Of a stretch of 64,000 bases of DNA, positions 44,340-53,357 are shown piece by piece. Numbering within the stretch: the first letter of the stretch is position 1; every line of letters begins with the position of its first letter. Position numbers and translations under genes: made by a program. Origin of the DNA: Thalassotalea sp. Sam97 (lineage in GTDB: Bacteria > Pseudomonadota > Gammaproteobacteria > Enterobacterales > Alteromonadaceae); contig NZ_CP166919.1 in assembly GCF_041379765.1 (NCBI RefSeq), forward strand, positions 2,914,001 to 2,978,000. Reading direction: 5' to 3'. Under the pieces are notes generated by a model. It did no database searches, had not been told where the DNA came from, and was given only the letters and a program-made list of their open reading frames with translations.

Positions 44340-44804
44340 ATGGATATAAGCAACGATGTGATTGCTTGGGGTTGTGTTGGTCTCATGCTGATGATTGCTG
44401 AGTTAGCTATTCCTGGCGGTATTGTGGTCTTCCTTGGTACGTCCGCGCTGGCCGTGGCCCTATCGCTGCAATTTGGCCTCATCGACAATTGGATACACGC
44501 CTTCACTATGTGGTTTATATTGTCGATCATTTTACTGCTACTTTTTCGTAATCTTGGTCAGTCAATGGTCGGTGGTGATAGCCGAGTCGATAATACTGAT
44601 GAAGAGCTCGACGTTTACGGCAAACAGGTCAAGGTTATCGCAACCATTGGTCCTGGTAATAAAAAAGGTCGCATCGTCTTTCAAGGGAGCGAATGGACCG
44701 CGCTCGGTGACGGTAGCGTAATCGAAAAAGGCGAAACAGCGACAATTGTGTGCCGCGATAATATTTCGTATGTGGTTGAAAAACAGCCTCCACAGTCACC
44801 CTAA
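44340..44804 (+). CDS. NfeD-like membrane protein
   Basis: 154 residues. Two or three membrane segments in the first half (VIAWGCVGLMLMIAELAIPGGIVVFLGTSALAVALSLQFGL and WFILSIILLLLF) are followed by a soluble OB-fold domain (VIATIGPGNKKGRIVFQGSEWTALGDGSVIEKGETATIV). NfeD proteins are encoded next to SPFH/stomatin-like proteins and are thought to organise membrane microdomains with them. It starts the NfeD-SPFH-SPFH operon, 84 bp before the next gene. Confidence 0.92.
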   Translation: MDISNDVIAWGCVGLMLMIAELAIPGGIVVFLGTSALAVALSLQFGLIDNWIHAFTMWFILSIILLLLFRNLGQSMVGGDSRVDNTDEELDVYGKQVKVIATIGPGNKKGRIVFQGSEWTALGDGSVIEKGETATIVCRDNISYVVEKQPPQSP

Positions 44805-44888
44805 AAAGTTCACTTTAAAAATAAACCGGTAAGTTGCGGTGCACTCATATAGTGGCTCATTTACCCCAAAAGTAATAAGGAGAGTTGC

Positions 44889-45803
44889 GTGTTTATATTA
44901 ACTCTGGCCTTCTTGGTCATATTATTCATTCTGTATAAATTGGTGCTCATTGTCGAAATGCGCGAAGTATGTGTGGTTGAGCGATTAGGAAAGTTTCGCG
45001 CTGTGATGCAGCCTGGATTTCATTTTTTGATCCCGTTTTTTGACAAGGTAGCGTATCGCCATGAAACTCGTGAGCAAGTATTGGATATTCCCGCGCAAAG
45101 TTGTATTTCCAAGGACAACATTCAAATTGATGTCGATGGCCTGGTTTACATCAAAGTCATGGATGGCGCGAAAGCCAGTTATGGCATCGAAGATTACCGT
45201 CGCGCCAGCGTTAACTTAGCGCAAACGACCATGCGCAGTGAAATCGGTAAGCTCAATCTGAGCCAAACCTTCAGTGAACGCGATACATTGAACGAAATCA
45301 TTGTTCGCGAAATCGACAAAGCATCAGATCCTTGGGGGATTAAAGTCTTACGTTACGAAGTACGTAATATCACCCCATCGCCAAATGTCATTCATACCCT
45401 TGAAAAGCAAATGGAAGCGGAGCGACAAAAACGTGCCGAAATTACCTTAGCCAACGCTGAGCGAGACTCCGTTATTAACTTATCGGAAGGCGAACGCCAA
45501 GAAGCGATTAACCTGTCAGAAGGTGACAAGCAAAAACAAATTAATGAAGCGGAAGGCCGCGCTCGTGAGATAGAGATCATTGCTGATGCAACAGCAACCG
45601 GTATGAGTTTAATCGCCTCGGCGGCTAATCAGCCGTGTGGTCATGATGCCATTAAGATGCGCTTAATGCAGGAGTTTATCACCCAAACAGGTCGCGTATT
45701 AGAACATGCTGACGTATCGATACTGCCAACGGACATCGCTAAGTTAGAAGGCTTTTTTGAAGGCATGGACAAGGTCACAGCAACGGCTAAAGGAGCGAAA
45801 TAA
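44889..45803 (+). CDS. SPFH/band-7 (stomatin-like) protein 1
   Basis: 304 residues from a GTG at 44889 with AAGGAGA. One N-terminal membrane hairpin (LTLAFLVILFILYKLVLIV) is followed by the SPFH domain (VVERLGKFRAVMQPGFHFLIPFFDKVAY) and a coiled coil with SEGERQ, SEGDKQ and AEGRA steps. Related to QmcA, it probably forms large cage-like oligomers at the inner membrane, possibly regulating FtsH-type proteolysis. The stop overlaps the start of the next paralogue (TAATG). Confidence 0.92.
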   Translation: MFILTLAFLVILFILYKLVLIVEMREVCVVERLGKFRAVMQPGFHFLIPFFDKVAYRHETREQVLDIPAQSCISKDNIQIDVDGLVYIKVMDGAKASYGIEDYRRASVNLAQTTMRSEIGKLNLSQTFSERDTLNEIIVREIDKASDPWGIKVLRYEVRNITPSPNVIHTLEKQMEAERQKRAEITLANAERDSVINLSEGERQEAINLSEGDKQKQINEAEGRAREIEIIADATATGMSLIASAANQPCGHDAIKMRLMQEFITQTGRVLEHADVSILPTDIAKLEGFFEGMDKVTATAKGAK

Positions 45804-46756
45804 TGGAACATTTTGAAGGTCTACCGATAACCGACATTGCGGTACTGGCAATATGGGCACTGTTGTTTTTTATCTTTATTGTTAAGTTATTCCAGTCCAT
45901 TCGACTGGTACCGACCAAATCCGCCTACGTGGTAGAACGTTTGGGTAAATACCACAAAACCTTGGAAGCAGGTTTCCATGCGTTATTTCCGTTTATCGAC
46001 AAAGTCGCTTACATCCAAGATTTGAAAGAAGAAACCATCGATGTGCCACCGCAAGAGTGTTTCTCGATGGACGAAGTAAATATTGAAGTAGACGGCGTTA
46101 TCTATATCTCAGTAACCGATCCGGTAAAAGCGAGCTACGGCATTACCGATTACCGATTTGCAGCCATGCAATTAGCACAAACTACGACGCGCTCGGTAAT
46201 CGGGACTTTGGATCTGGACCGCACGTTTGAAGAGCGCGATCTCATCAGCGCAAAAGTCGTTGAAGTACTGGACGCGGCGGGTGAATCATGGGGGATCCGC
46301 GTTCATCGTTATGAGATTAAAAACTTAACACCACCACAAACGGTACGAGACGCGATGGAAATGCAGGTCAACGCAGAGCGTGAACGACGCGCGATTATGG
46401 CAAAAAGTGAAGGTGAAAAGCAAAGTCGTATTAATCGCTCTGAAGGTAGCAAGCGAGAAATGATTAATATTTCTGAAGGTGAAAAGCAACGTCGTATTAA
46501 TTCCGCCGAAGGTAAAGCGGCGGAAATTTTAGCGCTCGCCAAGGCAACTGCCGAGTCGATTAGCAAAGTCGCGCATGTGATTAATCAAGATGGCGGTCAG
46601 CAAGCACTTGAGATGCAGCTTAGCGAACAATACCTGAAACAAATGCAAGGGCTAGGCAAACAAAACCGCAAAGTTGTACTGCCTGCTAACTTACTCAATT
46701 ATGAGCAGTGGATGATGACTATGGGATTAAATAAGTCACATCAGGTCAGCAAGTAA
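45803..46756 (+). CDS. qmcA: SPFH/band-7 (QmcA-like) protein 2
   Basis: 317 residues, translationally coupled to its paralogue. Membrane anchor (AVLAIWALLFFIFIVKLF), then VPTKSAYVVERLGKYHKTLEAGFHALFPFIDKVAY and a coiled coil with four regular steps ending SEGEKQ, SEGSKR, SEGEKQ and AEGKA. The pair probably forms a hetero-oligomeric SPFH ring together with the NfeD protein. The C-terminal ANLLNYEQWMM differs from the paralogue, suggesting distinct partners. Confidence 0.92.
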   Translation: MEHFEGLPITDIAVLAIWALLFFIFIVKLFQSIRLVPTKSAYVVERLGKYHKTLEAGFHALFPFIDKVAYIQDLKEETIDVPPQECFSMDEVNIEVDGVIYISVTDPVKASYGITDYRFAAMQLAQTTTRSVIGTLDLDRTFEERDLISAKVVEVLDAAGESWGIRVHRYEIKNLTPPQTVRDAMEMQVNAERERRAIMAKSEGEKQSRINRSEGSKREMINISEGEKQRRINSAEGKAAEILALAKATAESISKVAHVINQDGGQQALEMQLSEQYLKQMQGLGKQNRKVVLPANLLNYEQWMMTMGLNKSHQVSK

Positions 46757-46880
46757 ACAAAGACTATCTAGCTAAATAGCTAGCTAGGTGAGCGCATATT
46801 TATATACCTGTATAGATGTATAAATATATAAACTATACCTAAAGTTTTGTTCACCTGAAGGGCAACTAAGTCAGCTACAA

Positions 46881-46918
46881 AAAAGCCGAGGTACACAATG
46901 AAGTGTACCTCGGCTTTT
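46881..46918. terminator. Bidirectional terminator between SPFH operon and YcxB-like gene
   Basis: A perfect 16-bp stem (AAAAGCCGAGGTACAC and complement) with loop AATGAA, between convergent genes. A-run and T-run flank both sides. Confidence 0.93.
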
Positions 46919-46948
46919 CATTTGCTGCGTATTGCTAAAATATAGCGA

Positions 46949-47434
46949 TTAATCTATCGCCAAATTTTTCTTTAAAAACGCTTCGCTATCGGCCGTTAAT
47001 ATACTGCGTGAGATGTAACTATTACTGCCATTTTTTTCAAAAACGATGTAACCCTTTTCGGTCATGATGGTTTTATCAATCTCTGCCCAAGGGAGCGACT
47101 TTTTCACGTAGTCAGAGTAAATTTCAATACCTTGATCATCAAAGCTGATGTTTACATCGGATCCTGAAGCTTTAGAAAACATTTGTCTGGTTACCCAAAA
47201 ACCTCTGGCAAACCGCACACTCAGTATTTCAACAACAGCTAAGATATAAAAGAAATAACCTAAATGACCGCTAAGCTTTTCGATGTTTGCCGCAGCAATT
47301 AAAAAGCCCAAGGCAAATAAAATAATCGCTTTGGTGTAACGGCGCCAGCTTTGGTCGCGTAACATCGCAGATTGCTCAAAACACTCGTTAAAATGCTCTC
47401 TATCTAAGGTAAATGTATGTTCAAATTTCATCAC
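46949..47434 (-). CDS. YcxB-like membrane protein
   Basis: 161 residues (second Met equally likely as start). Two adjacent membrane segments (AIILFALGFLIAAANI and GYFFYILAVVEIL, about residues 36-70) are followed by a soluble C-terminal domain of the YcxB type (VNISFDDQGIEIYSDYVKKSLPWAEIDKTIMTEKGYIVF). Function is unknown. It starts 8 bp downstream of the sugar dehydrogenase stop, so the two are probably cotranscribed. Confidence 0.8.
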   Translation of the reverse strand: MMKFEHTFTLDREHFNECFEQSAMLRDQSWRRYTKAIILFALGFLIAAANIEKLSGHLGYFFYILAVVEILSVRFARGFWVTRQMFSKASGSDVNISFDDQGIEIYSDYVKKSLPWAEIDKTIMTEKGYIVFEKNGSNSYISRSILTADSEAFLKKNLAID

Positions 47435-47442
47435 AGTATTGA

Positions 47443-48573
47443 TTAACCATTGGGTACTAATTTTTTAATGCCTTGGCCATCAACACCAATGTATATGAAA
47501 CCATCTCGACCTTGATAAACATTACGCACACGGCCAACACCTTCGAGCAGTTTTTCAGTCGCAACGACCTTATCACCATCTAAGGTAACCAAAACCAGAT
47601 GACCAAACTTCATTGAACCCAGTAGCATTTTATTTTGCCACTCAGGGTACTTATCAGACGTTACGAAAATCAAACCCGATGGCGCGATAGATGGGTCCCA
47701 GTAATGTTTCGGTTGCTCCATCCCTTCTTTGGCGGTTAAATCGGTAAACGACGTGCCATTATAGTTAATGCCGTAACTGATCACTGGCCAACCATAGTTC
47801 TTACCCGCCTCGACTAAGTTGATTTCATCACCACCTTTAGGGCCATGCTCATGTGACCATATCGCACCGGTTTTAGGATGAGTCGTTAAGCCTTGTGGGT
47901 TACGATGACCATAGCTATAGATTGCGGCTTTGGCATTGTTCATACCGAAAAACGGGTTGTCTGCTGGAATTTGACCGTCATCATGAAGGCGATAAATTTT
48001 ACCACCATCGCGAGTTAGATCTTGTGGATTCACATCACGCGCACCACGATCACCAATGGAAAAATATACATAGCCTTGCTTGTCAAAAGTAATACGAGAG
48101 CCGTAATGATGACCGCGCTCACTGTTCTCACTCCCCTTATAAAGCCATTGCAAATCGGTTAGTTGAAAATCTGTTAACTTAGCACGAATTAATGCGGTGT
48201 TACTGCCTTTGCCCTCACCTTTATCACTGGAAAATGTAAAGTAAATCCAACCATTCTTGTCATAATCCGGATGCAGAGCAACATCAAGTAAACCACCTTG
48301 ATTATTGGCAATGATGTTAGGCAAGCCAGTGATGTCTTTATCGACCATGATACCATCACGGATAATACGCAGTTTACCTGTGCGTTCCGATACCAATAAG
48401 TCATTATTGGCAAGCTGCACCATTCCCCAAGGAATAATCACATCGCTTTGCGTTGGCATCAGCTTTACTTGTGCTGATGCTGTATCCGTACTTTCATTCG
48501 CAGCGCCGCAGGCGGCAATAAAAGAGGCGGCAATAATAGCGGCTAAAGATTTACATCGCTTATTAATTTTCAT
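47443..48573 (-). CDS. PQQ-dependent soluble aldose sugar dehydrogenase-like lipoprotein
   Basis: About 376 residues from the second Met at 48573. Signal with a lipobox-like FIAACG. The six-bladed GSDH/YliI beta-propeller is recognised by IPWGMVQLANNDLLVSERTGKLRII, NNQGGLLDVALHPDY, the catalytic-His region RGHHYGSRITFDKQGYVYFSIGDRG, and YGHRNPQGLTTHPKTGAIWSHEHGPKGGDEIN. It oxidises sugars with PQQ in the periplasm; whether the host makes PQQ is not shown here. Confidence 0.92.
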   Translation of the reverse strand: MKINKRCKSLAAIIAASFIAACGAANESTDTASAQVKLMPTQSDVIIPWGMVQLANNDLLVSERTGKLRIIRDGIMVDKDITGLPNIIANNQGGLLDVALHPDYDKNGWIYFTFSSDKGEGKGSNTALIRAKLTDFQLTDLQWLYKGSENSERGHHYGSRITFDKQGYVYFSIGDRGARDVNPQDLTRDGGKIYRLHDDGQIPADNPFFGMNNAKAAIYSYGHRNPQGLTTHPKTGAIWSHEHGPKGGDEINLVEAGKNYGWPVISYGINYNGTSFTDLTAKEGMEQPKHYWDPSIAPSGLIFVTSDKYPEWQNKMLLGSMKFGHLVLVTLDGDKVVATEKLLEGVGRVRNVYQGRDGFIYIGVDGQGIKKLVPNG

Positions 48574-48802
48574 CGTTTTTCTCATTGGTTTTATTTATAT
48601 AGCGTTGATAAATATAGTTTATCAAGCAAAGAATAACAGAGCCTAGCGCTACCGTGAACACATGGATTAGCACGGTTTGCCAGCGCATGTTCTGTTGCCA
48701 CAAAAACACCGGCCCGTTTGCTGTAACAAAAAACAAATTAAGCAAGCTAAGGTGCAGCATTAAAATGATCGCAAACAGAGCTAATTGTTTAGAACTAGGC
48801 AC
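48563..48802 (-). CDS. Small two-helix membrane protein, unknown
   Basis: About 79 residues from a GTG at 48802 with AAGGA six bases upstream; the start overlaps the stop of the epimerase gene and the 3' end overlaps the next gene's start, so it is a coupled middle gene of an operon. Two hydrophobic segments (LALFAIILMLHLSLLNLFFV and VLIHVFTVALGSVILCLINYIY) and a charged tail. I do not recognise the family. Confidence 0.65.
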   Translation of the reverse strand: MPSSKQLALFAIILMLHLSLLNLFFVTANGPVFLWQQNMRWQTVLIHVFTVALGSVILCLINYIYQRYINKTNEKNDEN

Positions 48803-49640
48803 GATATTCCTTAGCAAATTTACTGTCGAAGTAAGCAAATAGATCAGCAACCTGAAATTGTGGATAGATATCAGCTAAGTAAACACTATCAACTTGTTTG
48901 CCTTGCTGTTCCTGTTGCTCTGCAAATTCAGGGGTTAGGTGCGCTAATGTTAACAGCGCTTTTTGATAAAAGTCGCGACGTGTCGGATGATGAGGACAGA
49001 CACCATTGACGATATTCGCCACCGTATCATAGCGTGCAAGTAATTGCTGCAATATGGCAATCACATCATCTTGATGAATAAAATTAATCACCGAATCTGG
49101 ATTGGGTACCGCTTTGTGCGTGAAATATCGACCGGGTTGGCGATCGTAACCAAACAAACCACCAAGCCTTAATATCGTTTTGTAAGTAACAGACGAATTT
49201 AAAACTACCTGCTCCGCTGCATGTAAAAGGGCGACCTTAGTGTCTTTGGTATCCAGTGCACTATGCTCTGTGACCACGCCAGCTAAACCGTTATACACAG
49301 CCGTCGAACTCAACAAAATAAGCTGTTTTACACGACCATTAGAGCTAGTAGCAAAATCAACGAGGGCTTGGATTTTATCAGCGTAATCGCTCTTACCTTG
49401 ACGGATTCCCGGCGGAATGCAAATAATCCAATGTGGATACTGGTGAAGCGCTAGTGGTAACTGCTGCGGGGTGTTTAGTATACAAGCGCGAATTCCTTGC
49501 TGGTTAAGCTGCGCCACTTTCGTAGCTGATGTTGTGGTAGCCAGCACTTCCATACCTTTTGCGATCAGATGTTTTGCTAACGGATAACCAATCCAACCTG
49601 CTCCAATCACAGCGACATGCGTTGCCTTGTTATTTATCAT
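48795..49640 (-). CDS. NAD(P)-binding epimerase/dehydratase-like protein
   Basis: 281 residues with an N-terminal Rossmann fold (VAVIGAGWIGYPLAKHLIAKG) and an extended-SDR-like ILLSSTAVYNG, LRLGGLFGYDRQPG and FIHQDDVIAILQQLL. The usual YxxxK catalytic pair is not evident, as in the YeeZ-like subgroup, so the reaction is unknown. It follows the GNAT-hotdog gene by 35 bp and overlaps the small membrane protein gene. Confidence 0.87.
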   Translation of the reverse strand: MINNKATHVAVIGAGWIGYPLAKHLIAKGMEVLATTTSATKVAQLNQQGIRACILNTPQQLPLALHQYPHWIICIPPGIRQGKSDYADKIQALVDFATSSNGRVKQLILLSSTAVYNGLAGVVTEHSALDTKDTKVALLHAAEQVVLNSSVTYKTILRLGGLFGYDRQPGRYFTHKAVPNPDSVINFIHQDDVIAILQQLLARYDTVANIVNGVCPHHPTRRDFYQKALLTLAHLTPEFAEQQEQQGKQVDSVYLADIYPQFQVADLFAYFDSKFAKEYRA

Positions 49641-49675
49641 TCACTTAAACCTATACAGCTTGCTTCGCCGACTTG

Positions 49676-50569
49676 TTAACTATCTTTAGGCAAAATAACA
49701 TATTTTCCCGTAAAACTTGCTACGGTTAAATCGCCATCTTTTACTTTGACATCAATGCTCAAGCGCGCCCGGCGACCAAGGTCGAGTGCAGCTACATCAC
49801 CTTGCACTGCAACAGTTTGCGCTAACGGTTGCCCCTGTAATGGCTTATGATAACGCATATTAGCATCCGCAAGAACAATATCACCTTGCAACCCAGCTGC
49901 AGTTAATAACAAATAAGCGCGCCCCCAACCGGTAAGTGTGGCCAAGGTGTAGATGCTGCCAGCAAACATGGTGTTATGTAAATTGACGTTGGCCTCGCGA
50001 CTTGCACACACGGTTAATTGATCTGCAACCAAACTTACCGGCTGAATATTCATAAATGCCGATACGGGAATCGTCTGGTGCCAGATCTGCTCAAGCGCAT
50101 CGAGCTGGTCGCTAAAATCATTGTGAAATTTCTTCAATGATTTACTCATTTTGTAATGCTGAATCTCGTTATAGAGACAGTGACTTTTATCATGCAACTG
50201 ATAGCCACAAGCCCGATAAAAAGGCACCGCTACTTCACGAGCATTTAAGTCAATGCGCCTTACACCTTGCCGATGAGCTTCTTGCTCTAGTGCATCAAGT
50301 AATTGCTTACCAATGCCTTGCCCCTGATATTTATCATCAACCGCCATAAAGCGAATTTGGGCAACATCGCTAGCGGTTTTGTGCAAGCGGCCAACCGCAG
50401 CGACATTACCATCGCTGGTAGTCAACATACGATGTACCGCTTGTTGTTCTATATCGTCGACTTCGCTTCCCGGCTTCTGACCCCAAGGTTGGCGCAGCAC
50501 TTTATAGCGCAATTGATGATACACTTTGAAATCCGCTTCACTCTGCGGGGTAACTAATGTAAACGCCAC
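49676..50569 (-). CDS. yiiD: GNAT acetyltransferase-hotdog thioesterase fusion (YiiD-like)
   Basis: 297 residues. The N-terminal GNAT domain (about 1-145) has the acetyl-CoA loop VDDKYQGQGIGKQLLDALE; the C-terminal hotdog domain (about 150-295) has MFAGSIYTLATLTGWGRAYLLL. The E. coli homologue has been described as a malonyl-ACP decarboxylase (MadA) that primes fatty-acid synthesis. Its position 3 bp downstream of dtd is conserved with E. coli. Confidence 0.9.
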   Translation of the reverse strand: MAFTLVTPQSEADFKVYHQLRYKVLRQPWGQKPGSEVDDIEQQAVHRMLTTSDGNVAAVGRLHKTASDVAQIRFMAVDDKYQGQGIGKQLLDALEQEAHRQGVRRIDLNAREVAVPFYRACGYQLHDKSHCLYNEIQHYKMSKSLKKFHNDFSDQLDALEQIWHQTIPVSAFMNIQPVSLVADQLTVCASREANVNLHNTMFAGSIYTLATLTGWGRAYLLLTAAGLQGDIVLADANMRYHKPLQGQPLAQTVAVQGDVAALDLGRRARLSIDVKVKDGDLTVASFTGKYVILPKDS

Positions 50570-50572
50570 TGC

Positions 50573-51010
50573 CTATACCTTTAACGAAAAGGTTACCGGA
50601 CCGTCATTTGTTAGCGATACCTGCATATCAGCACCAAATTCACCGGTAGGCACTTTAAAGCCTTTGTCTCGTAACAGCTGACAAAACGCTAAGTACAACT
50701 CGTTACCTAAGGTTGGCTCTGCCGAATTAGAAAAACTTGGGCGTTTACCGCTGTTGGTATCGGCCGCTAACGTGAACTGCGATACCACTAAAATATCACC
50801 GCCTATCTGACCAACATCTAGGTTCATTTTGCCATTTTCATCGGTAAACATTCGATAGCCAGCGACTTTGTCGGCAAGACGTTGGCACTTCTTTATATCG
50901 TCGCCTTTTTCAACGCCCAATAAGACTAAAATTCCTTGGTTAATTTGACCATTCACGGTACCAGCAATGCTCACGCTGGCGTGACTTACTCTTTGTATTA
51001 ATGCAATCAT
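50573..51010 (-). CDS. dtd: D-aminoacyl-tRNA deacylase
   Basis: 145 residues, the standard DTD length. It removes D-amino acids (and glycine from tRNA-Ala) mischarged on tRNA. The two catalytic-pocket motifs are intact: SQFTLAADTNSGKRPSF (the SQxT motif) and the C-terminal NDGPVTFSL (the NxGPxT motif). It lies in the conserved pip-dtd-yiiD order. Confidence 0.97.
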   Translation of the reverse strand: MIALIQRVSHASVSIAGTVNGQINQGILVLLGVEKGDDIKKCQRLADKVAGYRMFTDENGKMNLDVGQIGGDILVVSQFTLAADTNSGKRPSFSNSAEPTLGNELYLAFCQLLRDKGFKVPTGEFGADMQVSLTNDGPVTFSLKV

Positions 51011-51059
51011 GATAAATTAAATATTTGCGAACGTTAGATGAAACTATTGAGTTATATAA

Positions 51060-52025
51060 TTATTTTTTATTTTCAAGAAACAAAGCCATTGCATCAGATG
51101 CTTGGATAATGGCGTCAATCGTTCCTTCTTCAAAGCCACTATGACCAGCTTTGGGGATAACTTCAAGACGCGCATTAGACCATGCGTCACTAAGCTTATA
51201 AGCTTGCTTTAATTGACACACCATATCATAACGGCCATGGATGATATACGCTGGTAAATGAGATATTTTTGCCATGTTAGCTAATAACTGATTAGGCTCT
51301 AAAAAGCAGTGATTCACAAAGTAATGGTTTTCAATACTGGCCATGGCAATTGCACCATGATTATCATCCACATTTTCGTTGGTAGTATTATCTAAATGCA
51401 AAGCAGAAATGCGGTTTTCCCAAAGGGTCCACGCTTTAGCCGCAGCAACTCGCGTTAATTCATTGCTTGATGTAAGCAAGGCATGATACTGGCTGACAAT
51501 GTTTGCCGCTTGGTAGCCGCTGATTGGCTGACAAAAATCTCGATAATATTCCGGAAAAAAACCGGCCGCGCCATCGTGACCGTAAAGCCAATCGACTTCA
51601 TCGTCTGTACCAAGAAAAATACCACGTAAGATAAAACCCGTTACCCGCTGCGGATATTGTTGGCCATACGCCAACGCAAGTGTTGTTCCCCAAGACCCAC
51701 CGGCAACAAGCCATCGTTCAATAGCGAGTAACTCACGGATCTCTTCCATATCTTCTATCAAGTGCGCGGTGGTATTGTCATCTGTAGCAGCATGAGGTGT
51801 TGATTTGCCACAGCCGCGTTGATCAAAGACAATAATGCGGTATTTAAGTGGATTAAAATAGCGACGATGATCCTCACTTGAGGCACCACCCGGTCCACCA
51901 TGCAAGTACACTACGGGAATACCACCTTCTGCACCACTTTGTTCCACGTAAATCCGATGACCATCACGTTCGATGAAATCCTTTCGGTTTATATTAATTT
52001 TTGGATACAGTGATCGCACTGGCAT
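51060..52025 (-). CDS. pip: Proline iminopeptidase
   Basis: 321-residue alpha/beta hydrolase that releases N-terminal proline from peptides. The nucleophile elbow is GGSWGTTLALAY, the oxyanion/HGGPG signature is VVYLHGGPGG, RGCGKSTPH is typical of the family, and the C-terminal catalytic histidine is in IPKAGHSGFEEG. It is cytoplasmic. It lies 69 bp downstream of yihY. Confidence 0.95.
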   Translation of the reverse strand: MPVRSLYPKININRKDFIERDGHRIYVEQSGAEGGIPVVYLHGGPGGASSEDHRRYFNPLKYRIIVFDQRGCGKSTPHAATDDNTTAHLIEDMEEIRELLAIERWLVAGGSWGTTLALAYGQQYPQRVTGFILRGIFLGTDDEVDWLYGHDGAAGFFPEYYRDFCQPISGYQAANIVSQYHALLTSSNELTRVAAAKAWTLWENRISALHLDNTTNENVDDNHGAIAMASIENHYFVNHCFLEPNQLLANMAKISHLPAYIIHGRYDMVCQLKQAYKLSDAWSNARLEVIPKAGHSGFEEGTIDAIIQASDAMALFLENKK

Positions 52026-52093
52026 TCCTTGGATTATTCACAACAGGCGGTTGTTACTAAGTCTAGCCTATTTGCCGTATGGTGTTGATAGCC

Positions 52094-52957
52094 TTATCTT
52101 GGCTCGTTTTCTTTGGCAACAGGGTCGCTAACATCAAACTCATCTAAGCACACAGTAAATTCAGCGCCAACAAACACCACCAACCAAGACACATACACCC
52201 AAACAAATAAGATAGGAATGGCTGCCAACGCACCGTAAATGGCTTCATAAGACGGTAAATGGGTAATGTAGGCTGAAAATATTTTCTTCGCCAGCTCAAA
52301 CAATGCGGCACCTGCGAGACTGCCAACAAAGGCGTGCTTTAACTTTATATCTGTATTGGGAACAAACAAATAAAGCACTACAAAGCCCATCCATGATGCG
52401 AAAAACGGCAAAGCTTTAAGTAAAAAGTTGTTAACCTCTTGGCCACCAAAAGAAACCAAGGACACCATATAACTGGTCGCGGCAATAGAAATACCCACCA
52501 ACACAGGTCCTAAGGTTAAAATCATCCAATAAATCGCAAATGATGTAATGGTTTTACGTGGCTTATAGACCCGCCAAATTCGATTCAACGCTTTATCTAT
52601 AGACGAAATAAGTAACATTGATAATAACATTAACGCCAAGATGGCTGTTGCCGACATTTGCGATGCATTATTCACAAAACCATTTAAGTTCTCTTGAATA
52701 GACTCTGAAGCCGCTGGCACAAAGTTTGTGAAAATGAAGTTCTCAATATCCTGCTTAAATTCAGCGAATACCGGAAAGGCGGTAATAATAGAAAAAACCA
52801 CCATAACCAAAGGTACTAATGACATTAAGGTAACATACGACAAGTAGCCAGCGGACACTTGAATTTGGTCTTGCCGACAACGGGACGCAAAGTGCTGAAC
52901 AAAGTCGACACCAACACGTAAAGGCTTATAATGGTTCACAATTTGTGACAATTTCAT
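52094..52957 (-). CDS. yihY: YihY/BrkB family inner membrane protein
   Basis: 287 residues with about six membrane helices. The signature RQDQIQVSAGYLSYVTLMSLVPLVMVVFSI is at the N-terminus, followed by FVPNTDIKLKHAFVGSLAGAALFELAKKIFSAYI. It was once mistaken for RNase BN; the real function is unknown. It is the first gene of the yihY-pip-dtd-yiiD run, similar to the E. coli yihY-dtd-yiiD order with pip added. Confidence 0.93.
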   Translation of the reverse strand: MKLSQIVNHYKPLRVGVDFVQHFASRCRQDQIQVSAGYLSYVTLMSLVPLVMVVFSIITAFPVFAEFKQDIENFIFTNFVPAASESIQENLNGFVNNASQMSATAILALMLLSMLLISSIDKALNRIWRVYKPRKTITSFAIYWMILTLGPVLVGISIAATSYMVSLVSFGGQEVNNFLLKALPFFASWMGFVVLYLFVPNTDIKLKHAFVGSLAGAALFELAKKIFSAYITHLPSYEAIYGALAAIPILFVWVYVSWLVVFVGAEFTVCLDEFDVSDPVAKENEPR

Positions 52958-53060
52958 CGAACAGTATTTATATACATTAACTTTGCATCAACTATACTAG
53001 ATTTAATTGAAATGTATAACTAACTCTGATTTACAAATCAGGATTTATTGGGGGATTTAT

Positions 53061-53276
53061 ATGGCTGGACAAGGTTCAGGTGGCAATGTATTAGCAGCTA
53101 TTTGTAGCTTTTTCATACCAGGCTTAGGTCAATTAGTACAAGGGCGTATTATCGCCGCATTGCTATTTTTTGTTATTACGGGCGTGCTTTATTTCACTTG
53201 GATTTTCGCCATTATCGGCCTGATCTTTCATGCATGGTCGATTATTGATGCAGCCCGCTTTAAAGGCGCACCATAA
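53061..53276 (+). CDS. Small membrane protein, about 71 residues
   Basis: Start chosen at the ATG at 53061 because GGGGGA lies directly upstream; a longer frame begins at 53007. Gly-rich N-terminus, then two membrane segments (NVLAAICSFFIPGLGQLVQGRIIAALLFFVI and LYFTWIFAIIGLIFHAWSIIDAARF). The PGLGQLVQGR turn and closing W-S-I-D-A are typical of a widespread small helical-hairpin family. Function unknown. Followed by a strong terminator. Confidence 0.82.
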   Translation: MAGQGSGGNVLAAICSFFIPGLGQLVQGRIIAALLFFVITGVLYFTWIFAIIGLIFHAWSIIDAARFKGAP

Positions 53277-53304
53277 ACCGCAACTTAGCTTATTCAGAAA
53301 CAAT

Positions 53305-53334
53305 AAAAAAGGTTGAGCACTCTCAACCTTTTTT
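53305..53334. terminator. Bidirectional terminator
   Basis: A 13-bp stem (AAAAAAGGTTGAG/CTCAACCTTTTTT) with loop CACT between convergent genes. Confidence 0.93.
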
Positions 53335-53357
53335 GTCGTTATCCTATGGTTTTATCA

